Source of the DNA: an uncultured Bacteroidales bacterium
GTDB lineage: Bacteria > Bacteroidota > Bacteroidia > Bacteroidales > Paludibacteraceae
Reading direction: 5' to 3'
NCBI GenBank assembly: GCA_946614295.1
Contig: CAMOGT010000024.1
Location: 1-7,974 of the forward strand
DNA length: 7,974 nt
Each line of letters starts with the position of its first letter. Positions within the stretch are counted from its first letter, which is position 1. The notes under the pieces are model-generated. The model made no database searches, was not told the origin of the DNA, and saw only the letters and a list, made by a program, of their open reading frames with translations. The position numbers and the translations under genes were made by a program. Of this stretch, positions 1-7,058 are shown in pieces.

Positions 1-820
1 ACCGCGGACCGATACTCTTGATTTGTCCGTTGAAAAGGGGAGAATCTGCTAATCCAGCGCGGAGCGCTTCGTGGGTCTTCGGATTGGTATAAGTGATCCA
101 GCATGGCATCTGTTTGAGCCCTCGATGCACAGTATCTAAATAACTGAACTGATGCCAATCGCTGTCGCCGTCCTGGCGGATCAGTTCATCAAAATGGATA
201 GACCGTGCATCCAACCTTGCCGGTGTGCCGGTTTTCATCCTGTCACTCTTGAATCCTAATCCCACTAACTGCTCTGTGATGCCGTACGATGCCGGTTCGG
301 ATGTTCGTCCGCCTTGTATCTGCGTCTTGCCGCAATGCATCAGCCCGTTGAGGAACGTACCGTTGGTCAGAACTACCGCCTGCGCCTCCATCTCGATTCC
401 CAAAACAGTCTTCACACCGCAAACCTTATTATCTTTGATAATAAGAGACACAACTGTATCTTGCCAAATAGACAGATTAGCGGTGCCGGAGAGCACTTTC
501 ACCCATTCCTCAATAAACCGTTTCCGGTCGCTCTGACTACGCGGACTCCACATGGCGGGACCTTTGCTCTGGTTCAGCAGCCGGAACTGGATAGCACTCC
601 TGTCCGTCACGATACCCATCTGTCCGCCTAACGCATCTATCTCGCGCACGATCTGCCCCTTGGCGATACCGCCTACCGCCGGATTGCAACTCATCTGCGC
701 AATCTTGTTCATATCCATGGTGATGAGCAGTGTACGACTACCCATCCGGGCGGCTGCACTGGCCGCCTCACAACCGGCATGACCGGCTCCTACTACTATG
801 ACGTCGTATTTAAAGTTCAT
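1..820 (-). CDS. mnmG: MnmG (GidA), tRNA uridine-5-carboxymethylaminomethyl modification enzyme, N-terminal 273 codons (3' end off the window)
   Basis: This FAD-dependent enzyme acts with the GTPase MnmE in the cytoplasm to build the cmnm5 group on wobble uridine 34 of certain tRNAs. Reading from the ATG at 820, the frame stays open to the window edge. Residues 5-16 form a Rossmann FAD-binding strand and loop with GAGHAG at 11-16. CNPAVGGIAKG at 45-55 carries the conserved cysteine, and GTFLNG and the TGTPAR motif (197-202) follow as in the family. The Bacteroidetes-like stretch ITYTNPKTHEALRAGLADSP lies near the edge. The full protein is usually about 620-630 aa, so a bit under half is present. 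The start is fixed by the conserved N-terminus and sits 13 bp after the yraN stop. No Shine-Dalgarno sequence is clear. It is the last visible gene of the mreB-led cluster. Identification is close to certain; the truncation is only the window edge. Confidence 0.97.
   Translation of the reverse strand, partial: MNFKYDVIVVGAGHAGCEAASAAARMGSRTLLITMDMNKIAQMSCNPAVGGIAKGQIVREIDALGGQMGIVTDRSAIQFRLLNQSKGPAMWSPRSQSDRKRFIEEWVKVLSGTANLSIWQDTVVSLIIKDNKVCGVKTVLGIEMEAQAVVLTNGTFLNGLMHCGKTQIQGGRTSEPASYGITEQLVGLGFKSDRMKTGTPARLDARSIHFDELIRQDGDSDWHQFSYLDTVHRGLKQMPCWITYTNPKTHEALRAGLADSPLFNGQIKSIGPR
425..445. repeat. 21-bp perfect inverted repeat inside mnmG
   Basis: CTTATTATC and GATAATAAG are perfect 9-bp complements separated by TTT. 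The repeat lies inside the mnmG reading frame, where it encodes residues around IIKDNK. It is AT-rich and has no flanking T-run, so it is probably a product of the coding sequence and not a control site. Confidence 0.5.
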
Positions 821-833
821 TCGATTTGATCGA
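821..833. repeat. 13-bp perfect palindrome filling the yraN-mnmG gap
   Basis: The whole gap between the yraN stop and the mnmG start is the inverted repeat TCGAT-TTG-ATCGA, with 5-bp arms and a 3-nt loop. In the transcript it could form only a weak hairpin directly before the mnmG start codon. There is no following T-run, so it is not an intrinsic terminator. A role in mnmG translation is possible but unproven. Confidence 0.4.
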
Positions 834-1286
834 CTATTTTCTTCTTCCTATTGTATTGTTTCTGTGCCCCCATTTCCATTGCCCGTTGAAGCTCCCGGAG
901 GAGATCGTCCGCACATGCGGCACAAAGGCATTCTCCAAATGGTTGCGGTACGTGATCTCGTTGGTCTGCGGGTTCACTAATATGCCGATGATGTCAAACC
1001 GCGGCAATTTGTCCACCTTATGATACTTGATATATCCGTTGGCAGCGGCTACAATCCTTCGTTTCTTGTTCTCGTCCACATACTCCTCCGGCCGGATGTC
1101 TCCGAATGTACCGGTTCTCGCTTTCACCTCCGCAAAGACAATCTCCGTCTTGCTCTCGGCGATCAGATCCACCTCCAGATGCCCCATCCGCCAGTTGTGT
1201 TCGACGATGCGGAATCCTTTTTTCTCCAGCATCCGTGCGGCTTCTTCCTCGCCGATTATTCCTATGGGATTCGTTACAAACGCCAT
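834..1286 (-). CDS. yraN: YraN / UPF0102 family protein, putative PD-(D/E)xK-fold nuclease-like protein
   Basis: A 150-aa soluble protein of the UPF0102 family. The family order is visible: NPIGIIGEEEAARMLEKKGF at the N-terminus (E16 in the conserved Glu-rich helix), NWR at 31-33, LEVDLIA at 37-43, FAEVKAR at 51-57, FGDIRPEEYV with a following basic helix, and PRFDIIGI at 95-102. E38, D40, E53 and K55 match the ExD...EVK pattern of PD-(D/E)xK-fold proteins, so a nucleic-acid role is suspected, but the cellular function of the family is not established. Homologues are often about 115-130 aa. Here about 26 residues (124-150), rich in Gly, Ser, Asn and Arg, extend past the usual end. The start is one base after the rodA stop, so translation is probably coupled. 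The family call is firm; activity is inference. Confidence 0.9.
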   Translation of the reverse strand: MAFVTNPIGIIGEEEAARMLEKKGFRIVEHNWRMGHLEVDLIAESKTEIVFAEVKARTGTFGDIRPEEYVDENKKRRIVAAANGYIKYHKVDKLPRFDIIGILVNPQTNEITYRNHLENAFVPHVRTISSGSFNGQWKWGHRNNTIGRRK

Positions 1287-1287
1287 C

Positions 1288-2751
1288 TTACCGCAATTGC
1301 TCCATACGTGCTGCGTCCAGCCTCAGCAGGATAAACAGCAGCAACGTGAATCCCCATAACGAACTACCGCCATAACTGAAGAACGGCAGCGGAATACCGA
1401 TTACCGGCAGTACTCCCAATACCATACCTACGTTGATTGTCAAGTGGAAGAGGAAGATACCGGCTACCGCGTAAGCGTAAATCTGCGTGGATATATTCCT
1501 CTGCCGCTCGGCGATCTCTATCAGCCTCAGGATGAAGAACAGATACACCAGCAGCACGCCTACAGACCCTACAAATCCCCATTCCTCGCCAACGGTACAG
1601 AAGATAAAATCGGTATCCTGCTCCGGCACGAACTGCAGTTTGGTCTGTGTGCCGTTGAGGTAACCTTTGCCGAAGAACCGCCCGGAACCGATGGCAATAC
1701 GCGCCTGATTGACGTTATAACCGGCGCCCGCAGGGTCTTCTTTCATGCCTAAGAGCACCTCAATACGAATGCGTTGGTGGGGCTGAAGCACTTTCTGGAA
1801 TACGAAATCGCAAGCCTGCGTGTACCCTATGCAAAGCAACGTGAACGCCGCTACAATCAGCAGCATGTATTTGCGCCAATAGATGCTGACAAACACATTA
1901 TATAATATAAGTGCAACCACCACACCCATTGATATCCAGTCGAACGGCACTTTCACCCATATATTAATAAGGAGACAGATTCCGTAAATAGCAACCACGC
2001 TGCCTGTTAATATCAGTGCCTGCCACCGCATCGGGTGCTCTTTGCAGATAAAATAGATCTCCACCGCCGCCAGCAGCAGCATGCAACTCAATATACCCAC
2101 GCTGCCTGTGCCCAACGGCAGGGGCACGCCGCCGAACCGGATACTGATGATAAACAGCGCCACCGCGGCTACTCCCATCCATAGCACGTATCCGCTCATT
2201 CCCTGGCGGTAGAAGACCAGTAGGAAGGAGGCAAAGACGAGGGCGGAACCGGTCTCTTTCTGTAAAATCATGATGATGAGTGCCGGCACGCCGATTAGTG
2301 CAAAAGGTACGATGAGATCGCGCCAAGTGCGTACTTTGTAGTCGTATTGCCCCATGTATTTGGCTACGGCGAGCGCCACTACGCACTTGGCGAACTCCGC
2401 TGGCTGAAGACTCACCGGACCTAATGAAATCCACGACATTGATCCCTTGATGTCGTGCGCCAGGAATGGTGTCGCGAGCAGCAGTAACAACATCGCTCCG
2501 TACGCGAAATAAGCCAGGACATCATAGGTCTTATAGTCAATCAGCAGCAGCACGAATCCCAACACCAGCGAACCGATGATCCATGTGAACTGCTTACCCG
2601 CGCGGTTGGAGAAATCGAAGATGCTCGTCTGGTCGAACGTATAGCTGGCGCCATAGATATTGAGCCAGCCAAAGAGCACTAAGACCAGAAAGAAGCCGAT
2701 TGTAATCCAATCGACATGCTGCCATATGTTACCACTTCTTGACGCCCTCAT
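1288..2751 (-). CDS. rodA: RodA, SEDS-family peptidoglycan glycosyltransferase of the elongasome
   Basis: A polytopic inner-membrane protein that polymerises lipid II into glycan strands together with its class B partner PBP2, encoded just upstream. SEDS signatures are clear: SMSWISLGPVSLQPAEFAK at 104-122 (W107 in the conserved loop), QKETGSALVF at 164-173, DPAGAGYNVNQARIAIGSG at 339-357, and FVPEQDTDFIF at 374-384, whose D381 aligns with the essential catalytic Asp of RodA. IPLPFFSYGGSS at 453-464 closes the fold. At 487 aa it is well over 100 aa longer than E. coli RodA (370 aa). Most of the excess lies between about residues 200 and 315, where extra hydrophobic segments occur, as in other Bacteroidetes RodA proteins as I recall them. 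The ATG overlaps the mrdA end by 23 bp, which suggests coupled translation. There is no obvious Shine-Dalgarno sequence. Confidence 0.97.
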   Translation of the reverse strand: MRASRSGNIWQHVDWITIGFFLVLVLFGWLNIYGASYTFDQTSIFDFSNRAGKQFTWIIGSLVLGFVLLLIDYKTYDVLAYFAYGAMLLLLLATPFLAHDIKGSMSWISLGPVSLQPAEFAKCVVALAVAKYMGQYDYKVRTWRDLIVPFALIGVPALIIMILQKETGSALVFASFLLVFYRQGMSGYVLWMGVAAVALFIISIRFGGVPLPLGTGSVGILSCMLLLAAVEIYFICKEHPMRWQALILTGSVVAIYGICLLINIWVKVPFDWISMGVVVALILYNVFVSIYWRKYMLLIVAAFTLLCIGYTQACDFVFQKVLQPHQRIRIEVLLGMKEDPAGAGYNVNQARIAIGSGRFFGKGYLNGTQTKLQFVPEQDTDFIFCTVGEEWGFVGSVGVLLVYLFFILRLIEIAERQRNISTQIYAYAVAGIFLFHLTINVGMVLGVLPVIGIPLPFFSYGGSSLWGFTLLLFILLRLDAARMEQLR

Positions 2752-4558
2752 TTAGTACTGCATCTGCTATTCGTTTCTTCAAATCTTTCCGTTTCATCTG
2801 CCCTGTGAGGTATTGTTCCATCATCATCGATGCAACCGGGCATGCCCATGTAGCGCCGAATCCGGCGTTCTCAACGACTACCGCTACCGCTATCTGCGGA
2901 TCTTCCACCGGCGCAAAACCGATGAAGATGGCGTGATCCCTTCCGTGCGGGTTCTGAGCCGTTCCTGTCTTACCCGCCATGTGCAGGGTATCCACGGCGT
3001 AATGCCGTCCCGTGCCATAGACCATCACGCGGTGCATGCCTGCTTTCACCTCCTCAAAATATTTCTTCTCGATGTCGATGGTATGCCGGTGGGTCAGCAT
3101 CGAGTCGTTTTTGTTGAGGTGCGGCGTGACGTAATAGCCTTCATTGGCGATGGCAGAGGCCTGGTTGGCGAGCTGAAGCGGAGTGACTAATATCTCGCCC
3201 TGACCGATACTGAGCGACCGGATAGTGATGGCTTTCCACCCGTTTTCACCGTAGAATTTGTCGTATAACTTTGCGCTCGGGATCTGTCCCGCCGACTGCT
3301 CGCTCAGGTCCGTGTCTTTGAATTTCTGCCCCAGGCCGAAACTCATCACCGCCTCCCGCCATTTCTCGTAGGGTTTATGGATATCTTTCTCTTTTCCGTC
3401 TCTGTCCATCAGGTCGCGGAACGCGCACCAGAAATACGGGTTGCAGCTCTGCTCGATCGCTTTGTCCAACGCCACCGGCGAACCATGGTGGTGGGTGCAC
3501 TTGATCGGCTTGCTTTGCGGGCCCGAACACGGGTAGAGCGTGTTGGGCGTGATAGCGCCCTGCTCCAGACAGACGAGTGCCTGAACGGTCTTGAAGGTCG
3601 ATCCGGGAGGGTAGGTGGCCTGCGTAGCGCGGTTCAGCAACGGCTTCGTCTTGTCATTGAGCAACATGTTGTAGTTCTTGCTTCGCTCCTTGCCTACCAG
3701 CACCTTGGGATCCCATCCCGGGTTGGAGGCTAACGCCAGTATCTCACCCGTCTTGGGCTCGATGGCTACGGCGCTGCCTATCTTGCCGGCAAGCAGTTCC
3801 TCCGCCAACAGCTGCAACCGGATATCCAGCGTTACATGGAGGTCCGTTCCGGCTTTGGCGGTTACATCCAGCTCGCCGTCCTGATAGCTTCCTTGGATCC
3901 GGCCTCTCACATCGCGCATCAGCACCTCCATGCCTTTCTCGCCGCGCAGCTGTTTCTCGTACGTCCGCTCCAATCCGTCGCGTCCCGAGTAGTCGCCGCG
4001 GGAGTAATACGGATCGCGGTCTATATCGCTCTGGTTCACCTCGCCTACGGAGCCTAACACATGCGCTGCGGCTTTGTACGTGTAGTCGCGGAGCGTCCTC
4101 TTGCGGATCTGAACGCCCGGGTAGAATACCAATGACTCCTGCAGCGTGGCAATATCTTCTTTCTTCAGATGGCTCATGAACACCTGAGGTGTCCACCGGG
4201 AATAACCTCTGTTTTTACGTCGGTCTTTGATCTCTGCTATCCGTTCGTCAAACTCCGCACGGCTGATATGCAGACTCTTGCAGAAACCCGTCGTGTCCCA
4301 TTCGCTGCCCATGTCGCGCATCGTCATCGTCACCTCGTAAATCGGCTGGTTGAAGACCAATAACTCGCCGTTTCGGTCGTATATCAGACCGCGGGACGGG
4401 AAGATCGTCTGTTTCACCAAAGCGTTGTTATCCGCCTGATCTTTGGTCGATTGGTCGATGACTTGCAGGTAAAACAACCGTATTATAAACACCAGAACAA
4501 TCACAACGGCAATGCCGCTGATCACGTATCGACGATTATAATACTGGTCGTTAATCAT
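2729..4558 (-). CDS. mrdA: Penicillin-binding protein 2 (PBP2/MrdA), peptidoglycan transpeptidase of the elongasome
   Basis: A class B PBP of 609 aa that cross-links glycan strands made by RodA; it is anchored in the inner membrane with its body in the periplasm. One membrane segment lies at about 11-32 after a short cytoplasmic tail. The pedestal domain follows at about 50-230, beginning with FPSRGLIYDRNGELL at 53-67. The transpeptidase domain has all three catalytic motifs: YPPGSTFK with S320 and K323, S371-C372-N373, and K530-T531-G532 within AGKTGTAQN. Length is close to E. coli PBP2 (633 aa). Cysteines C344, C354 and C372 plus H356-H358 cluster between the first two motifs and could bind a metal. 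The start overlaps the mreD stop by ATGA, the usual mark of coupled translation. Beta-lactams of the mecillinam class act on this protein in other bacteria. The identification is firm. Confidence 0.97.
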   Translation of the reverse strand: MINDQYYNRRYVISGIAVVIVLVFIIRLFYLQVIDQSTKDQADNNALVKQTIFPSRGLIYDRNGELLVFNQPIYEVTMTMRDMGSEWDTTGFCKSLHISRAEFDERIAEIKDRRKNRGYSRWTPQVFMSHLKKEDIATLQESLVFYPGVQIRKRTLRDYTYKAAAHVLGSVGEVNQSDIDRDPYYSRGDYSGRDGLERTYEKQLRGEKGMEVLMRDVRGRIQGSYQDGELDVTAKAGTDLHVTLDIRLQLLAEELLAGKIGSAVAIEPKTGEILALASNPGWDPKVLVGKERSKNYNMLLNDKTKPLLNRATQATYPPGSTFKTVQALVCLEQGAITPNTLYPCSGPQSKPIKCTHHHGSPVALDKAIEQSCNPYFWCAFRDLMDRDGKEKDIHKPYEKWREAVMSFGLGQKFKDTDLSEQSAGQIPSAKLYDKFYGENGWKAITIRSLSIGQGEILVTPLQLANQASAIANEGYYVTPHLNKNDSMLTHRHTIDIEKKYFEEVKAGMHRVMVYGTGRHYAVDTLHMAGKTGTAQNPHGRDHAIFIGFAPVEDPQIAVAVVVENAGFGATWACPVASMMMEQYLTGQMKRKDLKKRIADAVLNEGVKKW

Positions 4559-5049
4559 CTGTATCTCAATGAGTTATAACCTATTATCAGAAGGATTGTT
4601 ATCGCGCTGCTGACCACTGTCTCCAGCATCACAAACCCGATATGACTCCAGCTCCAAGCTGCCAACAGGAATATCGTCAGATGGTGAATCACCACTAAGA
4701 TACTTACGTATTTCAGCATCCCTGCCATGCCGATGGCGTGCAGGCTGATCTGTTCGGTCAGCCGGTCTTTGTCATTCACGATGACGCCGAGGATATAAGG
4801 CCTCAGGAACATGACTAACACGCATGCCGCCGTATGGATGCCTAACGAGTTGCAGAATACATCCATCACCAATCCGACTACGGCGCCGATGACCATGTCG
4901 ACGCTGTGCGGAAGCGTGATAGGGAACATCAGCAGGCATAGGATATAGACGTACGGATGGCAGACACCCCATAACTGCAGTTGGTCAAAAAGCAACACCT
5001 GCAGCAGCATGACGATTACGTATCGGATTATTTGTTTAGTCCATTCCAT
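4555..5049 (-). CDS. mreD: MreD, inner-membrane rod-shape-determining protein
   Basis: A small, very hydrophobic protein of 164 aa, close to the family norm of about 160. About six membrane segments can be picked out, near residues 7-27, 33-46, 49-64, 71-90, 110-132 and 138-157. The stretch VVGLVMDVFCNSLGIHTAA resembles the conserved MreD G-x-x-x-D-x-F...LG-x-H/N region. Primary sequence conservation in MreD is weak, so the call rests on hydropathy, length, this motif and the invariant position between mreC and mrdA. MreD bridges MreC and the RodA-PBP2 pair in the membrane. Its ATG lies inside the last codons of mreC (14-bp overlap) and its stop overlaps the mrdA start by 4 bp, so mreC, mreD and mrdA are probably translationally coupled. 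Confidence 0.93.
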   Translation of the reverse strand: MEWTKQIIRYVIVMLLQVLLFDQLQLWGVCHPYVYILCLLMFPITLPHSVDMVIGAVVGLVMDVFCNSLGIHTAACVLVMFLRPYILGVIVNDKDRLTEQISLHAIGMAGMLKYVSILVVIHHLTIFLLAAWSWSHIGFVMLETVVSSAITILLIIGYNSLRYR

Positions 5050-5827
5050 CGCTCAGTTCCTCCAACTCTTCTTGATCTTTGTTCTGCACTATCTCCACGT
5101 ATTTCAGCCGCTTGAAATTGGTGCTCAACCGCACGCGTATCGTGTAGTACGAGTCCCCCTCCTTCAGTACGCTGTTTTCTACGATTCCAACGGGAATACC
5201 CTCCGGAAAGACCGGACTCAGACCGCTTGTCACAATCGTGTCACCCGGGTTCACTACCATGTGAGCCGCTACGTCCGTCAACTGTGCGAAACGGTTATCC
5301 TTGCCGTCCCATTTGAGCGTACCTGCATAATCGTTCTTGACGAATCGGCAGCTGATATTGCTATTGGTGTTGATTACCGGCAATACCACGCTGTAGTTCA
5401 ATCCCACCGTCTTGACGATGCCTACTACGCCGTCTTCGTTCCGCACGCCTTGACCGCGCACCACGCCTTCATTGCTGCCGCGGTTGATGGTGATGTAGTT
5501 ATGCAGCTTATGGGTCGTCATCTGCACCGCTTTGGCGCTCATGTACGCATATCTGCCTCCGTTCTCCTCCGATTTCATCGAGGATAATTGGTTGCGGAGC
5601 GCTACATTCTCTGCGGCTAACTGCTCGTTCTGACTGCGCAGCGAGAAATACCCGCGAACCTCACTCACCTGCTCGTTCTGCCACGCCACAAAAGCGTTGG
5701 CGGTACTCAGGACGGCACTGCGCGGATACGCATTGTTCCACGTAATGAGCATAAATGCAGCAACTTCCAGGAGAATGAATACCAGGAAGTTGCTATAACG
5801 GAGCAGTATTCTTAGCAGATTCTGCAT
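5036..5827 (-). CDS. mreC: MreC, periplasmic rod-shape-determining scaffold protein
   Basis: A bitopic inner-membrane protein of 263 aa whose periplasmic part activates PBP2 and links it to MreB and MreD. The pattern is standard: a single membrane segment at about 12-30, a helical region with probable coiled coil at about 48-85 (NEQLAAENVALRNQL), then the two-lobed beta domain at about 95-250. Typical family elements are INRGSNEGVVRGQGV at 114-128, GVVGIVKTVGLNYSVVLPV at 133-151, GDTIVTSGLSPVFPEGIPVG at 195-214 and a final FKRLKYVEIV strand. The C-terminus is a short acidic tail. The start at 5827 is preceded by AGGTGA at a workable distance. It follows mreB by 36 bp, the largest gap in the cluster. 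Length and architecture are normal for the family. Confidence 0.96.
   Translation of the reverse strand: MQNLLRILLRYSNFLVFILLEVAAFMLITWNNAYPRSAVLSTANAFVAWQNEQVSEVRGYFSLRSQNEQLAAENVALRNQLSSMKSEENGGRYAYMSAKAVQMTTHKLHNYITINRGSNEGVVRGQGVRNEDGVVGIVKTVGLNYSVVLPVINTNSNISCRFVKNDYAGTLKWDGKDNRFAQLTDVAAHMVVNPGDTIVTSGLSPVFPEGIPVGIVENSVLKEGDSYYTIRVRLSTNFKRLKYVEIVQNKDQEELEELSDGMD
5059..5063 (-). promoter_or_regulatory. Possible Shine-Dalgarno site for mreD, inside the mreC end
   Basis: On the minus strand GGAGG lies 9 nt upstream of the mreD ATG. It is also part of mreC codons for its Glu-rich tail (EELEEL), so it may be fortuitous. Bacteroidetes often do not rely on Shine-Dalgarno pairing. Confidence 0.35.
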
Positions 5828-5863
5828 CTCTCACCTTTCGTTTTTCATCTTTCAGTCTTCATC
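5828..5863 (-). promoter_or_regulatory. mreB-mreC spacer: tandem purine-rich 14-mers and a Shine-Dalgarno-like site for mreC
   Basis: Read on the minus strand, the 36-bp gap consists of GATGAAGACTGAAA, then GATGAAAAACGAAA (11 of 14 identical), then GGTGAGAG and the mreC ATG. AGGTGA at 5831-5836 can pair with the 16S 3' end, with its AGG 6 nt from the start codon. Each 14-mer contains an out-of-frame ATG that opens a five-codon frame (MKTER and MKNER) and then stops. Whether these mini-frames are read is unknown. Confidence 0.45.
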
Positions 5864-6883
5864 TTACCGCAGCAGGAAGCCGAAGTTATTCACGTTCTTC
5901 AGCGCTACGCCTGTTCCGCGGGCAACGGAGTGCAACGGATCGTCCGCTACGTGGAACGGAATAGTGATTTTGTCCGTCAGCCTGCGTGCCAGACCATGCA
6001 GCAGCGCACCGCCACCTGTCAGGTAGATACCTCTCTTCACGATATCCGAGTACAGCTCAGGAGGAGTCGTCTCCAATGCCTGAAGAATAGCACCCTCAAT
6101 CTTGCTCACACTCTTTTCCAGGCAGTGGGCGATCTCCTGGTAACTAACCGGAACGGACATCGGCAGGGCCGTCACTTTATTCGGTCCTATGACGATGAAA
6201 TCTTCCGGCGCGTCTTCCAACTCCGGCAGAGCCGAACCTACCTGGATCTTGATACGCTCAGCCGTCGGCTCGTCGATACGCAGGTTGTGCATACGACCCA
6301 TGTACTCGATGATATCCTGGTTGAAATCATCACCGGCGATCTTAATGGACTTGTTGCTGACGATTCCGCCGAGAGAAATTACCGCAATCTCCGTTGTACC
6401 ACCGCCTATATCTACGATCATACATCCGTCAGGACTCTCTACATCCAGACCGATACCGATAGCCGCTGCCATCGGCTCGTAGATCATATAGATGTCACGG
6501 CCGCCTGCGTGCTCGGAACTATCGCGCACTGCGCGGATCTCCACCTCGGTTGAACCGGACGGAATACATACTACCATACGGATTGACGGAGTGAATAGAC
6601 GTGCCTGCTTCGGAATCATCTTGATCATGCCCCTGATCATCATCTCGCAGGCATAGAAATCTGCAATCACACCGTCACGGAGCGGACGTACCGTACGGAT
6701 CATTGATCCGCCCTTACCAATCATCTGTTGTGCCTTGCGGCCGACGGCAACCATCTTGTTATCCGCCATCGAGATAGCCACTACCGACGGCTCATCTACC
6801 ACGATCTTGTCATCGCACATGATGATCGTATTCGCCGTTCCTAAGTCAATGGCAATCTCCTGAGTAAAAGAAAAAAGTCCCAT
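5864..6883 (-). CDS. mreB: MreB, actin-like rod-shape-determining filament protein
   Basis: A cytoplasmic actin homologue of 339 aa (E. coli MreB is 347) that forms membrane-bound filaments guiding lateral wall synthesis. Nucleotide-binding elements of the actin/Hsp70 fold are intact: phosphate loop 1 IDLGTANT at 12-19, EPMAAAIG at 136-143, phosphate loop 2 IVDIGGGTTEIAVISLGG at 156-173, and the adenosine loop LTGGGALLHGL at 288-298. The short N-terminus MGLFSF is the usual membrane-contact peptide and sets the start at 6883. The frame stays open upstream to an ATG at 7000, but that would add 39 residues read through the promoter and the terminator stem, so it is rejected. It is first in the operon, behind the promoter at 6923-6954, with a leader of about 30 nt and no Shine-Dalgarno sequence. 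Confidence 0.98.
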   Translation of the reverse strand: MGLFSFTQEIAIDLGTANTIIMCDDKIVVDEPSVVAISMADNKMVAVGRKAQQMIGKGGSMIRTVRPLRDGVIADFYACEMMIRGMIKMIPKQARLFTPSIRMVVCIPSGSTEVEIRAVRDSSEHAGGRDIYMIYEPMAAAIGIGLDVESPDGCMIVDIGGGTTEIAVISLGGIVSNKSIKIAGDDFNQDIIEYMGRMHNLRIDEPTAERIKIQVGSALPELEDAPEDFIVIGPNKVTALPMSVPVSYQEIAHCLEKSVSKIEGAILQALETTPPELYSDIVKRGIYLTGGGALLHGLARRLTDKITIPFHVADDPLHSVARGTGVALKNVNNFGFLLR

Positions 6884-6922
6884 GTTTGTATAGTTGTTTT
6901 TAATTTTTCGCAAAATTCCGTG

Positions 6923-6954
6923 CAAATTTACAACTTTTTTTTTACATATGCAAG
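6923..6954 (-). promoter_or_regulatory. Bacteroidetes-type promoter for the mreB operon
   Basis: On the minus strand TAAATTTG (6923-6930) matches the -7 consensus TAnnTTTG exactly. CTTG (6951-6954) stands exactly 20 bp upstream, close to the -33 TTTG box. A run of nine A lies in the spacer. The predicted transcript starts near 6916, leaving a leader of roughly 30 nt before the mreB ATG. It lies just downstream of the msrC terminator, as expected for a new transcription unit. Confidence 0.75.
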
Positions 6955-6976
6955 CGCGTGCGAACTTTTTTGTCAT

Positions 6977-7013
6977 AAAAAATATCGGCACTCTTCGCAA
7001 AGAGCACCGGTAT
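6977..7013 (-). terminator. Intrinsic terminator after msrC
   Basis: On the minus strand two 14-nt arms (7000-7013 and 6982-6995) pair with one mismatch and two G-U pairs around the 4-nt loop TGCG. Six T follow at once (6982-6977, sharing the last stem position). This is a standard rho-independent terminator about 45 bp past the msrC stop. It separates msrC from the mre operon. The plus strand has no matching T-run, so it acts in one direction. Confidence 0.85.
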
Positions 7014-7039
7014 CTTCAAACCTGATTTAACATATTTTA

Positions 7040-7052
7040 CCGATGAAATCGG
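7040..7052. repeat. 13-bp perfect palindrome just after the msrC stop
   Basis: On the minus strand CCGAT-TTC-ATCGG forms a 5-bp stem with a 3-nt loop, 6 bp past the msrC stop codon. No T-run follows, so it is not a second terminator. It resembles the palindrome at 821-833 in core and spacing. Confidence 0.35.
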
Positions 7053-7058
7053 AAGAAA

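Noticed and set aside
5009..5587. 192-codon plus-strand frame opposite mreC and mreD
   Set aside because: It is antisense to two well-supported genes and its His- and Val-rich composition is typical of a mirrored frame.
5930..6553. 207-codon plus-strand frame opposite mreB
   Set aside because: It is a shadow of the conserved MreB frame, and no promoter or family signature is visible on the plus strand.
6884..7000. 39-residue N-terminal extension of MreB from the ATG at 7000
   Set aside because: It would be translated through the -7/-33 promoter and the msrC terminator stem, has no similarity to MreB, and the normal MGLFSF start is present at 6883.
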